From an uncultured Oscillospiraceae bacterium (lineage in GTDB: Bacteria > Bacillota > Clostridia > Oscillospirales > Acutalibacteraceae): a stretch of 10,090 nt of DNA. The notes beneath the pieces were generated by a model. The model searched no databases, had not been told where the DNA came from, and saw nothing but the letters and a program-made list of their open reading frames with translations. The stretch lies in the NCBI GenBank assembly GCA_900550315.1, contig URRK01000051.1:1-10090 (forward strand). Reading direction: 5' to 3'. This document shows, one piece after another, positions 1 to 6,546 of this stretch. A program made the position numbers and the translations under genes. Numbering within the stretch: position 1 is the first letter of the stretch; every line of letters begins with the position of its first letter.

Positions 1-1
1 T

Positions 2-1393
2 TTATTAAACCGCCTTATTGAAAAAATCGTCATTCACGAAAAAACGGATGAAAACGGCGAAACATTTTACACCTACGGCGGCTATTTTGGCGACTGGCCG
101 AATGACGCAAACTTTTGCTGCGACGGCCTTTGCTACCCCGACGGCACCCCGCACACCGGGCTGTACGAGTACAAGGAGTTTATTAAGCCGCTGTTTGCCG
201 CTGTAACCGGGCCGAACGAGGTTACCGTTACCAGCCGGTACGATTTTATTTCTTCTAAAAATTTAGATATGGTTTGCACCGTGCTGAAAAACGGTGAGCC
301 TTACCGCACCGTAACGGTTGAAAGCACCAATGTGCCCGCCCGCCAAAGCCGTGCCTTTGCGGTAGACCTAAGCCACCCGCAGGACGGCAGCCGTTACACC
401 CTGCGCGTTAGCTTTGTGCAGCGGCAAAACACGGCCTTTGAGCCGGCCGGGTACGAGGTTGGCTTTACCGAGTGCGAGCTTTGCCCCGCAGCCGACCGGG
501 CCGATTATACCAAAGCGGCCGAATATCCGCAATCGTCGGCTCCGCTGGCCTACCGCCAAAACGGCCCCGTTTTAACCGTTACGGCCAACAACCGGGCTTA
601 CAGCTTTCACTTAGCGCGCGGCCTTTTGTGCGGCTTGGAAAAGGACGGCACCCAGTGCTTAGACGGCTTTATGCAGCTTTGCACTTACCGCGCCCCGCTG
701 GATAACGACCGCATTGTGAAAAGTGCCTGGGCCGAGCAAAAGCTGGAGCACACCTACACTGACGCCAACAGCCGGGTAGAAATTTTAACCAAAACGCCCG
801 AAAAGTTCGTAATAAAGGCACAAATTGTACACGCCGCCGCGGTGATTAAACCAATTCTTACCGGGACCATTACCTACACCGTAACGCAAAATGGGGAGTT
901 AGAGGTTCAGGTGCAAACCAAAACGCGGGCAAATTTAAGCTTTTTATTGCCGCGCTACGGCTTTGAGCTGGCCCTTTGCCCGGGGTTTGAGCAGGTAGAA
1001 TATTTAGGCTACGGCCCGCGCGAAAATTATTCCGACTTTAAAGCCGCCGCCTACTTTGCCAACTTTAAAACAACCGTTAGCAGCGAGTACGAGCCTTATG
1101 TAAAACCGCAGGATTGTGCCAACCACACCGGGGTTCGCAGGCTGTGCCTTGCGGGCAACGGCACAACGCTTACCTTTGTGCCAAAGGGTGAAATGCATTT
1201 TTCCGCCCTGCATTATTCGGCAAAAGAGCTGGCCGCTAAGCCGCTGGCGCACGATTTGGTTAAGGACGACCGCACCTTTTTGCATATTGATTACAAAAAC
1301 GGCGGCGTTGGCTCAAACAGCTGCGGCCCAAGGCCGCACGAGCAGTACCAAATTAACCGCCGCGAAAATGAATTTAGCTTTAAGGTGTTTTAA
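2..1393 (+). CDS. Beta-galactosidase, glycoside hydrolase family 2 (C-terminal part; start lies outside window)
   Basis: Hydrolyses terminal beta-galactosides such as lactose, probably in the cytoplasm since the family is usually leaderless. The frame is open from the window edge, so the gene is 5'-truncated by the window and 463 residues remain. The first 60 residues carry the block just after the GH2 TIM-barrel nucleophile region (GGYFGDWPND, NFCCDGL, then PHTGLYEYK), as in LacZ. An immunoglobulin-like domain follows, then the large beta-sandwich Bgal_small_N domain with hallmarks APLDND (about residue 230), YGPRENYSD and a C-terminal GVGSNSCGP. E. coli LacZ has a Trp (W999) where this form has SCGP, as in many non-enterobacterial homologues. 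The catalytic glutamates lie upstream and cannot be checked. The GH2 LacZ family assignment is secure; the physiological substrate is inferred. Confidence 0.95.
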   Translation, partial: LLNRLIEKIVIHEKTDENGETFYTYGGYFGDWPNDANFCCDGLCYPDGTPHTGLYEYKEFIKPLFAAVTGPNEVTVTSRYDFISSKNLDMVCTVLKNGEPYRTVTVESTNVPARQSRAFAVDLSHPQDGSRYTLRVSFVQRQNTAFEPAGYEVGFTECELCPAADRADYTKAAEYPQSSAPLAYRQNGPVLTVTANNRAYSFHLARGLLCGLEKDGTQCLDGFMQLCTYRAPLDNDRIVKSAWAEQKLEHTYTDANSRVEILTKTPEKFVIKAQIVHAAAVIKPILTGTITYTVTQNGELEVQVQTKTRANLSFLLPRYGFELALCPGFEQVEYLGYGPRENYSDFKAAAYFANFKTTVSSEYEPYVKPQDCANHTGVRRLCLAGNGTTLTFVPKGEMHFSALHYSAKELAAKPLAHDLVKDDRTFLHIDYKNGGVGSNSCGPRPHEQYQINRRENEFSFKVF

Positions 1394-1395
1394 AA

Positions 1396-1572
1396 ATGTT
1401 GAATTGTTGCGAGCAGTGCGCTTATTACCGTTACGATGAGGAGTTTGAGGAATACTATTGCAGTGTTACCTTAGATGAGGACGAGGCCGAAAAAATTTTA
1501 AGCAACACGGCCGAGCACTGCAAGTATTTTAACCCTTACGACGAGTACAAAATTGTGCAAAAGCAAAATTAG
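1396..1572 (+). CDS. Small cysteine-rich protein, DUF6472-like (58 aa)
   Basis: A short acidic protein with cysteines at residues 4, 5, 8, 22 and 42. It has the pattern C-x2-C near the start, YYC in the middle and HCKYF toward the end, then a DEYKIV motif near the C-terminus. This matches my recollection of DUF6472, a clostridial family of about 60 residues with no known function; the spaced cysteines suggest a small metal- (zinc-) binding fold, which is inference. The ATG lies two bases after the beta-galactosidase stop codon. A purine-rich AAGGTG inside the end of that gene is a plausible ribosome binding site, so the two are probably co-translated. An intrinsic terminator begins two bases after the stop, making this the last gene of its transcript. 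Confidence 0.75.
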   Translation: MLNCCEQCAYYRYDEEFEEYYCSVTLDEDEAEKILSNTAEHCKYFNPYDEYKIVQKQN

Positions 1573-1573
1573 C

Positions 1574-1621
1574 AAAAACCGTTGTCAGGCCGGCCCTGTG
1601 CCTCTTGGCAACGGTTTTTTT
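1574..1621 (+). terminator. Intrinsic terminator after the beta-galactosidase/DUF6472 transcript
   Basis: AAAAACCGTTG pairs with CAACGGTTTTT (11 bp), enclosing a GC-rich apical region with a small inner CAGG/CCTG helix. A run of seven T residues overlaps the 3' arm. It starts two bases after the stop of the small cysteine-rich gene. The A-rich 5' arm would also give a short U run on the minus strand, but no minus-strand gene ends here. Confidence 0.85.
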
Positions 1622-1657
1622 AAAAGGAAATTGTTGGAATTTTAGTTATTTTACCTA

Positions 1658-1686
1658 TGTAAATTTTTTGCAATTTGTGTTATAAT
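1658..1686 (+). promoter_or_regulatory. Extended -10 promoter for the CarD-family gene
   Basis: A perfect TATAAT at 1681-1686 is directly preceded by TGT, giving the extended -10 form TGnTATAAT. No good -35 hexamer lies 16-18 bp upstream (TGTAAA is the best), which is tolerated when an extended -10 is present. The start point would be near 1693, giving an untranslated leader of about 100 nt before the CarD-like gene. Confidence 0.7.
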
Positions 1687-1710
1687 GTAATGGTAAAAGA
1701 AGAGAGAACA

Positions 1711-1779
1711 ATGGGCGCCACAGGCTTTAAAATTGGGCTTACCGGCGCCAAAAGGGCAGTGCAGCAAATGGCTGCATAA
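1711..1779 (+). promoter_or_regulatory. Leader with a possible 22-codon upstream reading frame and GGCGCC inverted repeat
   Basis: Within the leader is an ATG-initiated frame of 22 codons (MGATGFKIGLTG then AKRAVQQMAA). It is preceded by a purine-rich AGAAGAGAG and ends just before the Shine-Dalgarno of the CarD-like gene. Two GGCGCC copies (1714-1719 and 1744-1749) can pair as a 6-bp stem. Whether the frame is translated, or is simply leader RNA, cannot be decided from one sequence. It resembles no leader peptide I know, and no run of a single amino acid points to attenuation. Confidence 0.25.
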
Positions 1780-1793
1780 AAAGAGGATGAAAA

Positions 1794-2297
1794 ATGGAAC
1801 CCGGCAATTTTAAACTGAATGAAACCGTTTTTTACAGCGCGCAAGGCGTTTACACCATTACTGGCCAAACCGTGCGGGACTTTTTAGGCGAAAAAAAGCC
1901 GTATTTAGAGCTGACCCCGGTCAGCGAGCACAACGCTAAAATTTATGTTCCGCTGGATAATGCCGTTGCCTTTGGCAAAATGCAGCCGCTGCTTTCAAAG
2001 CAGGAGTGTTTAAATTTGCTGCAGGTTGAAGGGGAGCAGGAGTGCGGCTGGATCTTGAACGACAGCGAGCGCAAAACGGCCTACAGCGCGGTGCTTTCAG
2101 GCACCGACCGCGGCGCGCTGCTGCACATGGTGCGTTGCTTAAACCGGCACCGGCTGCAGCAGGGCAAAAAGGGCAAAAAGCTGCATTTGGCCGATGAACG
2201 GTTTTTAAAAAACGCGCAGCGTCTGCTGGTAGAGGAGCTTAGCTTAGTGCTGCAGGTAGAGCAGGAAAAAGCCACCGCCCTGGTTTTAGGGCAGTAA
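1794..2297 (+). CDS. CarD/CdnL-family transcriptional regulator
   Basis: A 167-residue protein of the CarD_CdnL_TRCF family, usual length about 150-165. The N-terminal 65 residues fit the Tudor-like RNA-polymerase interaction domain (F-x3-ETVFYSAQGVYTITG, then the IYVPLDN strand seen in this family). Residues from about 68 are helical and end in a LADERFLKNAQRLL helix typical of the C-terminal DNA-contacting domain. Family members bind the RNA polymerase beta subunit and stabilise or modulate open complexes at promoters. The start is supported by AGAGGATG 6-12 bases upstream and the family-typical N-terminus. The gene stands alone with its own promoter and terminators. Its regulon cannot be read from the window. 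Confidence 0.85.
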   Translation: MEPGNFKLNETVFYSAQGVYTITGQTVRDFLGEKKPYLELTPVSEHNAKIYVPLDNAVAFGKMQPLLSKQECLNLLQVEGEQECGWILNDSERKTAYSAVLSGTDRGALLHMVRCLNRHRLQQGKKGKKLHLADERFLKNAQRLLVEELSLVLQVEQEKATALVLGQ

Positions 2298-2305
2298 GGG
2301 CCTTT

Positions 2306-2333
2306 AAAAACCGGCACTTTGCCGTTGGTTTTT
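2306..2333 (+). terminator. Hairpin terminator directly after the CarD-like gene
   Basis: AAAAACC/GGTTTTT (7 bp) continues into GGCA/TGCC with a GTT bulge on the 3' side and a CTT loop. The 3' arm supplies a run of five T residues. It starts eight bases after the stop codon. It is weaker than the next terminator, which lies about 65 bases further on. Confidence 0.55.
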
Positions 2334-2397
2334 GGCTGTTGTTACATTATTTATTACATAGTACAGACCGGCGGGTTTATTCTAACCGGCCAAAAAC

Positions 2398-2439
2398 AAA
2401 AGCAGCGCGGCAGGGTTTAACCTGCTGCGCTGCTTTTTT
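2398..2439. terminator. Bidirectional terminator between convergent CarD-like gene and ABC operon
   Basis: A 17-bp stem, AAAAGCAGCGCGGCAGG against CCTGCTGCGCTGCTTTT with one mismatch-like G/T position, and a GTTTAA loop. On the plus strand it is followed by six T residues. Read on the minus strand the tail is TTTTGTTTTTG. It therefore can stop transcription from both sides: the CarD-like gene and the ABC transporter operon that ends about 60 bases away. Confidence 0.9.
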
Positions 2440-2498
2440 CACAAAGCTTGTAAGAACTCTGCCTTGCGCCGGGGCTGCGTGAGCCGCCATGTCGGCAT

Positions 2499-3239
2499 TT
2501 ATTTTGCCAAAAACCGGGAAAGGAACTCCTTGGTTTTTTCGCTTTTGGGGTTTTCAAAAATCTGCTGCGGCGCGCCCTCCTCGCAAATAACGCCGTCGGC
2601 CATAAATACTACATTGGTAGAAACATCTCTGGCAAAGGCCATTTCGTGGGTTACAACAATCATGGTAAGCCCCTCCTGCGCCAAGCTGCGCATAACGGCC
2701 AAAACCTCGCCAACCATTTGCGGGTCTAACGCACTGGTGGGTTCGTCAAACAGCAGCACCTCGGGCTGCATGGCCAGCGCTCGGGCAATGGCAACCCGCT
2801 GCTTTTGCCCGCCCGAAAGCTGCGAGGGCTTGGCGTTAATGTAGGGCGCCATGCCAACCTTTTCTAAGTAGTGCAGGGCGGCTTTTTTGGCCTCGGCCTT
2901 GGGCTTGTGCAGCACCTTAATTTGGCCGATCATGCAGTTTTTTAATACATTCATGTTGTTAAACAGGTTAAACGACTGAAAAACCATGCCAACATGGGCG
3001 CGGTAAGCGCTGGCGCCGCCCTTTTGGCTGTTAATGTTTTTTCCGTGGTACAAAATTTCCCCGGAGGAGGGAATTTCCAGCAGGTTAATGCACCGCAGCA
3101 GGGTGGATTTACCCGAGCCGGAGGCCCCAATAATGCTGGTAACATCCCCCGTTTTTACAGAAAAGTCAATATCCTGCAGCACCTGGTGCTTGCCAAACGC
3201 CTTGGAAAGGTGTTGAATTTGTAAAATCGGCTCAGACAT
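2499..3239 (-). CDS. Amino-acid ABC transporter ATP-binding protein (predicted lysine uptake)
   Basis: Cytoplasmic ATPase of a polar amino acid importer (GlnQ/HisP type), 246 residues, full length. Motifs in order: Walker A GASGSGKST at 38-46, Q-loop VFQSFNLF with Gln88, signature LSGGQ at 141-145, Walker B VLLFDE at 161-166, D-loop SALD, and switch His198 in VVTHEM. All catalytic elements are intact. Its ATG overlaps the permease stop codon in TAATG, with GGGGGA seven bases upstream inside the permease gene, so translation is coupled. It is the last gene of the operon. Lysine specificity comes only from the upstream riboswitch, since the ATPase itself carries no substrate information. Confidence 0.95.
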   Translation of the reverse strand: MSEPILQIQHLSKAFGKHQVLQDIDFSVKTGDVTSIIGASGSGKSTLLRCINLLEIPSSGEILYHGKNINSQKGGASAYRAHVGMVFQSFNLFNNMNVLKNCMIGQIKVLHKPKAEAKKAALHYLEKVGMAPYINAKPSQLSGGQKQRVAIARALAMQPEVLLFDEPTSALDPQMVGEVLAVMRSLAQEGLTMIVVTHEMAFARDVSTNVVFMADGVICEEGAPQQIFENPKSEKTKEFLSRFLAK

Positions 3240-4045
3240 TACCGTTCCCCCTTTTTCAGCTTTTTAACATAAGAATACATACCGCTGGTGTGGGCTAAGG
3301 TGTCGGTCGTGGCAATGTTAAAATTCTCCGGCCCGTCCAGCTTTTTCTCCCACAGTCGCAGCAGCAGCGAGCAAACAATGGTCATAATTAAATAAATGGT
3401 AAGGGTAATAACAGCCGAGGGGAAGTAAACGTAGGTGGCACCGGTAATGGCCTTGTGGGCGGCAAACAGCTCGGTGTAGCCAATTACAAACATTACCGAG
3501 GTATCTTTAATATTAATAATTAGGTTGTTGCCAATTTGGGGAATAATGTTGCGAATGGTTTGCGGCAAAATAACGTAAAGCATGGTTTTAAAATGGTTCA
3601 TGCCAATAGATTTTGCTCCTTCGGTTTGCCCAATATCAATTGACATAATGCCGCCGCGCACCGTTTCGGCCATGTAGGCGCCGGTGTTAATAGAAACTAC
3701 TAAGTAAGCGGCAAAGGTAGCCTCAAAATTAATGGCGTTGTTAGAAAAATAGGGCAGCGCGTAGAAAATTAAAATGGCCTGAATAATCATAGGGGTACCG
3801 CGAAACACCTCTACATAAATGCGCACAATTGCTTTAACCAGCCCTAAAAGCACCCGTTTTATAAGGGGATCCTGCTTAGTGCAGGGAATGGTTTGAATAA
3901 TGCCGCAGGCCAGGCCAATAATGCAGCCAATGGCGGTGGCAACCAGGGCCAGCTCAATGGTTCTTAAGGCGCCGGTTAAATACTGGCCGGAGCTTTTTCC
4001 CCAACAGCTAAGAATATCGCCCCACAGCTCGGCAAGCTTGTTCAT
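3239..4045 (-). CDS. Amino-acid ABC transporter permease (predicted lysine uptake)
   Basis: Inner membrane permease of the HisM/GlnP type, 268 residues. Hydrophobic segments lie roughly at residues 25-50, 73-98, 107-125, 155-175, 183-195 and 208-230. The conserved cytoplasmic coupling (EAA) loop is visible as ETVRGGIMS..GQTEGAKSIGMN...LPQ, at about 127-161, which docks on the ATPase. VEVFRGTP, about 78-85, is typical of this subfamily. Only one permease gene is present, so a homodimer is likely. A GAGGT site lies eight bases before the ATG. It is separated from the binding-protein gene by a 101-bp hairpin-rich spacer and overlaps the ATPase start downstream. Confidence 0.94.
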   Translation of the reverse strand: MNKLAELWGDILSCWGKSSGQYLTGALRTIELALVATAIGCIIGLACGIIQTIPCTKQDPLIKRVLLGLVKAIVRIYVEVFRGTPMIIQAILIFYALPYFSNNAINFEATFAAYLVVSINTGAYMAETVRGGIMSIDIGQTEGAKSIGMNHFKTMLYVILPQTIRNIIPQIGNNLIINIKDTSVMFVIGYTELFAAHKAITGATYVYFPSAVITLTIYLIMTIVCSLLLRLWEKKLDGPENFNIATTDTLAHTSGMYSYVKKLKKGER

Positions 4046-4071
4046 AATTTTTTACCTCGTTTGCAAGTTTT

Positions 4072-4141
4072 GGCCGGCGGGCAGCAAACGCCGCGCGGGC
4101 GCCCGGCTGCTTACCGGCCTTAGTTGGCAGGGTGCCCTGCC
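4072..4141 (-). promoter_or_regulatory. Two intercistronic hairpins between binding-protein and permease genes
   Basis: Directly after the binding-protein stop is a GGCAGG/CCTGCC hairpin with a 4-nt loop (4126-4141). Next comes a larger structure (4072-4119) with an outer GGCCGG/CCGGCC stem and an inner GCAGC/GCTGC stem. Neither has a U tract on the minus strand, so they are not classic terminators. Such structures between a solute-binding protein gene and its permease commonly protect the upstream mRNA 3' end and keep the binding protein in excess. That role is inferred here. Confidence 0.55.
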
Positions 4142-4146
4142 GTTGT

Positions 4147-4992
4147 TTATTTAGAAAGCGGTTGAATTTTGGTGGCTTGGCCCATAATGCTGTTAAAATC
4201 GTCGGCCGTCATGGTCTTTAATACTTCGTCAATTTTGTTTTTCAGCTCGGTGTTGCCCTTTTTAACCGAAATACCAATGTTAATGTCGCCTTCGTTTACT
4301 TTAAAAGAATCTTTTTCCAAATTTAAAATTTGCAAGTCGGGGTAGGCAATTAAGGCACCCTGCGCGGTGGGCATATCGGTGCAAATAAAGTCTACGGCGC
4401 CGGTTTCTAACGCCATAAGCATGGCCGGTGCGGTTTCGGCCGCCGTTTGTTTTACCGCGCCGTTAATTTGCGGCAGGCAGGTGTCGTACCAAATGGTGCC
4501 AATTTGGGAGGTGCATTTACCGCCCGAAAGGTCGGAAAGCTTGGTCGCACCTGCAAATTTGCTGCTCTTTTTGGCCATGCAAACAATGCTGGCGTAAATG
4601 TACGGGCCGGCAAAATCAACCTGCTGCATCCGTTCTTCGGTCATGGATTGGCCGGCAATAACAGCGTCTACCGTGCCGGTTTGCACCGCCGGAACTAAAG
4701 ATTCCCAATCCAGACGAACAACCTCTAACTTCCAGCCCTTGGCCTCGCAGATCTTTTTGGCCATCATAACATCGTACCCGTTGGCGTAGTCGTTCGAATC
4801 CTTAATGGGTACCGCGCCGTTCGAGTCGTCCGATTGCGTCCAGTTATACGGGGCGTAAGCGCACTCCATAGCAACGGTCAGCACGCCGTCCTCCACGCCG
4901 GTTTTTTGGGCGCTTTCCCCGCCGCAGCCGGCAAAGCAGCCAACGCAAAGGGCAACCGCCAAAAGCAACGAAACTAATTTTGTCATCTTCAT
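4147..4992 (-). CDS. Amino-acid ABC transporter substrate-binding lipoprotein (predicted lysine)
   Basis: A 281-residue binding protein of the SBP_bac_3 (PF00497-type) family. The N-terminus is a lipoprotein signal: MKMTK, a hydrophobic core, then FAGC with the lipidated Cys23 and a second nearby cysteine (Cys19). Mature-domain hallmarks include AYAPYNW (about 45-51), GYDVMMAKKI (72-81), the LDWESLVPAVQTGTVDAVIAG stretch around 94-114, and MTEERMQQVDFAGPYI (117-132). An insert of about 15 residues (DDSNGAVPIKDSNDY) sits in the first lobe. AGAGAGG lies eight bases upstream of the ATG. First gene of the transporter operon, downstream of a lysine riboswitch, so lysine is the predicted ligand. 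The family is certain; the ligand is inferred from the RNA. Confidence 0.93.
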   Translation of the reverse strand: MKMTKLVSLLLAVALCVGCFAGCGGESAQKTGVEDGVLTVAMECAYAPYNWTQSDDSNGAVPIKDSNDYANGYDVMMAKKICEAKGWKLEVVRLDWESLVPAVQTGTVDAVIAGQSMTEERMQQVDFAGPYIYASIVCMAKKSSKFAGATKLSDLSGGKCTSQIGTIWYDTCLPQINGAVKQTAAETAPAMLMALETGAVDFICTDMPTAQGALIAYPDLQILNLEKDSFKVNEGDINIGISVKKGNTELKNKIDEVLKTMTADDFNSIMGQATKIQPLSK

Positions 4993-5015
4993 TTTTAAAA
5001 CCTCTCTTTTTATTT

Positions 5016-5042
5016 AGCCGGCGGGCGGAGCCCGCTTCGGCT
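5016..5042 (-). promoter_or_regulatory. GC-rich hairpin just upstream of the binding-protein ribosome binding site
   Basis: AGCCG-GCGGGC pairs with GCCCGC-CGGCT (11 bp, two-base bulge, three-base loop). It ends about eight bases before the AGAGAGG site on the minus strand and lies after the riboswitch terminator. It lacks a U tail. It may shield the 5' end of a processed mRNA or help set ribosome access; neither is shown. Confidence 0.4.
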
Positions 5043-5094
5043 TAAAAATAAATAAAAATAAGCCTGTGACCCGACAAAGCGGAACCACAGGCTT
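5043..5094 (-). terminator. Riboswitch-controlled intrinsic terminator
   Basis: On the minus strand AAGCCTGTG pairs with CACAGGCTT (9 bp), followed by TATTTTTATTTATTTTT. It lies about 30 nt after the closing helix of the lysine aptamer and upstream of the coding region, the standard position of a transcription-attenuation platform. A GGCCTT segment just after the aptamer could pair imperfectly with the AAGCC of the 5' arm as an antiterminator; this pairing is a guess. Confidence 0.85.
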
Positions 5095-5124
5095 AAAAAC
5101 TGCTTAATTTAAGGCAAAGGCCAA

Positions 5125-5285
5125 TGATAGCGCTCCATAATAATATGACAGTTTAACACCTGTTTGGCGCTAACCCAGCAGCTTTACGGCGGCAACCGTA
5201 AAACAACTTCGGCAGAATTGCCTTTTGCCCGCGGCTGCTTGCCGGCATTGCCAGCGGGGGACTCATCGTTTCTGCTCCTCTATCA
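5125..5285 (-). promoter_or_regulatory. Lysine riboswitch (L box) aptamer
   Basis: Read on the minus strand, the 161-nt leader matches the lysine riboswitch consensus. The closing helix P1 is TGATAG/CTATCA. It is followed by AGAGGAGC at the 5' side and preceded by ATGGAGCG at the 3' side. The conserved internal blocks GCCGAAG, GCTGG and CTGTCA appear in the right order and spacing relative to the Bacillus subtilis lysC leader as I remember it. A TTTACGG/CCGTAAA hairpin forms one of the central arms. The aptamer senses lysine directly, and a terminator follows, so high lysine should stop transcription. It controls the downstream transporter operon. Confidence 0.93.
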
Positions 5286-5307
5286 AGTACAGATTAAATT
5301 TTTACTT

Positions 5308-5336
5308 ATTATAGCGCACAAATTTAGCCTTGTCAA
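5308..5336 (-). promoter_or_regulatory. Consensus sigma-A promoter of the lysine-riboswitch/ABC operon
   Basis: On the minus strand TTGACA (5331-5336) and TATAAT (5308-5313) are separated by exactly 17 bp, a perfect consensus pair. Transcription should begin near 5301, some 16 nt before the aptamer P1 helix. Strong constitutive initiation with control by premature termination fits the riboswitch arrangement. Confidence 0.92.
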
Positions 5337-5495
5337 CCCTTTTGGCCCGTATTTTCGCTAAAATTTGCAAATTTTAGGCCGGTTTGCGGTAAAATTGCGC
5401 CATACTTGTTTATTTTGCCTTCATAATTTTAACATAAGCCGGGCTTACAATAGGGGTACAAAGCAAAAATAAAATGAAAAAAGGGGGAGCACGCC

Positions 5496-6227
5496 ATGCC
5501 GAAAACGGTATTTGAGCGGGTAGAAAAAAAGTATTTGCTAACGCCTCGGCAGGCTGCACAGCTGCAAAGCCTTTTGCAGGGGCACCTGGTGCCGGATGAA
5601 TACGGCCCCAGCACCGTTTGCAGCCTTTACGCCGACACGGCCGATTATTTATTAATTCGCCGCTCGGTAGAAAAGCCGGCGTATAAAGAAAAGCTGCGTC
5701 TGCGTACCTACGGGGTGCCAACCGGGCAGTCCACCGCTTTTTTAGAGCTGAAAAAGAAGCTGAACGGCACCGTTTACAAGCGCCGTCTAACCTTAAATTA
5801 CCAAACCGGCCTTAAAATTTTAAACGGGCAGCGGCAGCTGCTGCCGGGTACGCAAATTGGGCGGGAAATTGGCTGGTTTTTACAAAGCTACAACGGCCTG
5901 CGCCCCACCGCTGCGGTTTTTTGTAAGCGGCAGGCATTTTGCGACCGCGGCGACCCCACCCTGCGTTACACCTTTGACCGAAACATTACAGCGTGCCTAA
6001 ACCGGCTGGATCTTTCGGTTAACGCTGGGGGCGTACCGCTTTTAAACCCCGGCGAAGTGCTGCTGGAACTAAAAACCGGCCAAAACCTGCCGCTTTGGCT
6101 TTGCCGGCTGCTTAGCGAGCTTAAAATTTACCCTACCGGCTTTTCTAAATACGGCACGCTGTACCAAAATTTTGTTTTAGGCGGGTGGCCGTTGCCGGCT
6201 GGGTCGAGCAGGGCTGTTTGCCGGTAA
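5496..6227 (+). CDS. VTC-domain (polyphosphate-polymerase-like) protein
   Basis: A 243-residue soluble protein of the bacterial VTC-domain family, related to the catalytic tunnel domain of yeast Vtc4 (CYTH/triphosphate-tunnel superfamily). Tunnel-type charged strands are visible: ERVEKKYLL at 7-15, KEKLRLR at 64-70, ELKKK at 84-88, YKRR at 94-97, RYTFDRN at 157-163, ELKTG at 191-195 and SKYG at 217-220. In Vtc4 such Lys/Arg residues bind the polyphosphate chain and a Glu binds metal. No signal peptide or membrane helix is seen, so it is cytosolic. A GGGGGAG site six bases upstream fixes the start. No convincing promoter was found in the 160 bp before it. Its partner genes (DUF4956 and Cthe_2159-type lipoprotein) follow after a 319-bp gap. 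True polyphosphate synthesis is not proven for this bacterial clade. Confidence 0.85.
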   Translation: MPKTVFERVEKKYLLTPRQAAQLQSLLQGHLVPDEYGPSTVCSLYADTADYLLIRRSVEKPAYKEKLRLRTYGVPTGQSTAFLELKKKLNGTVYKRRLTLNYQTGLKILNGQRQLLPGTQIGREIGWFLQSYNGLRPTAAVFCKRQAFCDRGDPTLRYTFDRNITACLNRLDLSVNAGGVPLLNPGEVLLELKTGQNLPLWLCRLLSELKIYPTGFSKYGTLYQNFVLGGWPLPAGSSRAVCR

Positions 6228-6546
6228 CGGCACTACACTTTGGCGGCCAAGCGCCCAAAAAAGCTTTTAAAAACGATTCGGCCAGCGCTTTAAGCCGGGG
6301 TTGCTTTAGGGCAATTTTTTGCGGCGCTGCGTTATTTAAATAAACAAGCAATTTTTTGTGCTAAAGCGGCCCGAGCAACGGCACAGTCTGGAGTGCGTTA
6401 TATTGCTTTTGGCATTTCGCAGCCTTGGCATTCTGCGCCTTTGGCCTTTTGCAGCAACTTTGGCTTTTCGCTTTTTTTGCAAGCTTTTTCGCTTTTTTGC
6501 ATTCTTCTTTTTGCGCTTTAAAATGTTTTGAACGGAGAGTTTTACC
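6228..6546 (+). other. Gene-free gap with T-rich repeated tract between VTC and DUF4956 genes
   Basis: No supportable gene, terminator or strong promoter was found. It holds two copies of GCAATTTTTTG (6311-6321 and 6348-6358). From about 6404 there is a pyrimidine-rich low-complexity tract built from variations of GCTTTTGGC and TTTTCGC. This includes an imperfect 20-bp tandem pair (6465-6484 and 6485-6504). A ribosome binding site, GGAGAG, lies at its right end for the next gene. Because no terminator is seen, read-through from the VTC gene is plausible. Confidence 0.6.

Noticed and set aside
2439..2498. A 19-codon minus-strand frame whose ATG directly follows the ATPase stop codon
   Set aside because: Too short, no recognisable motif, no independent ribosome binding site, and it runs into the terminator. 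Chance is the simpler explanation.
5100..5300. T-box leader as an alternative to the lysine riboswitch
   Set aside because: No T-box consensus (AGGGTGG-type) or specifier stem is seen, whereas the lysine aptamer blocks occur in order and correct spacing.
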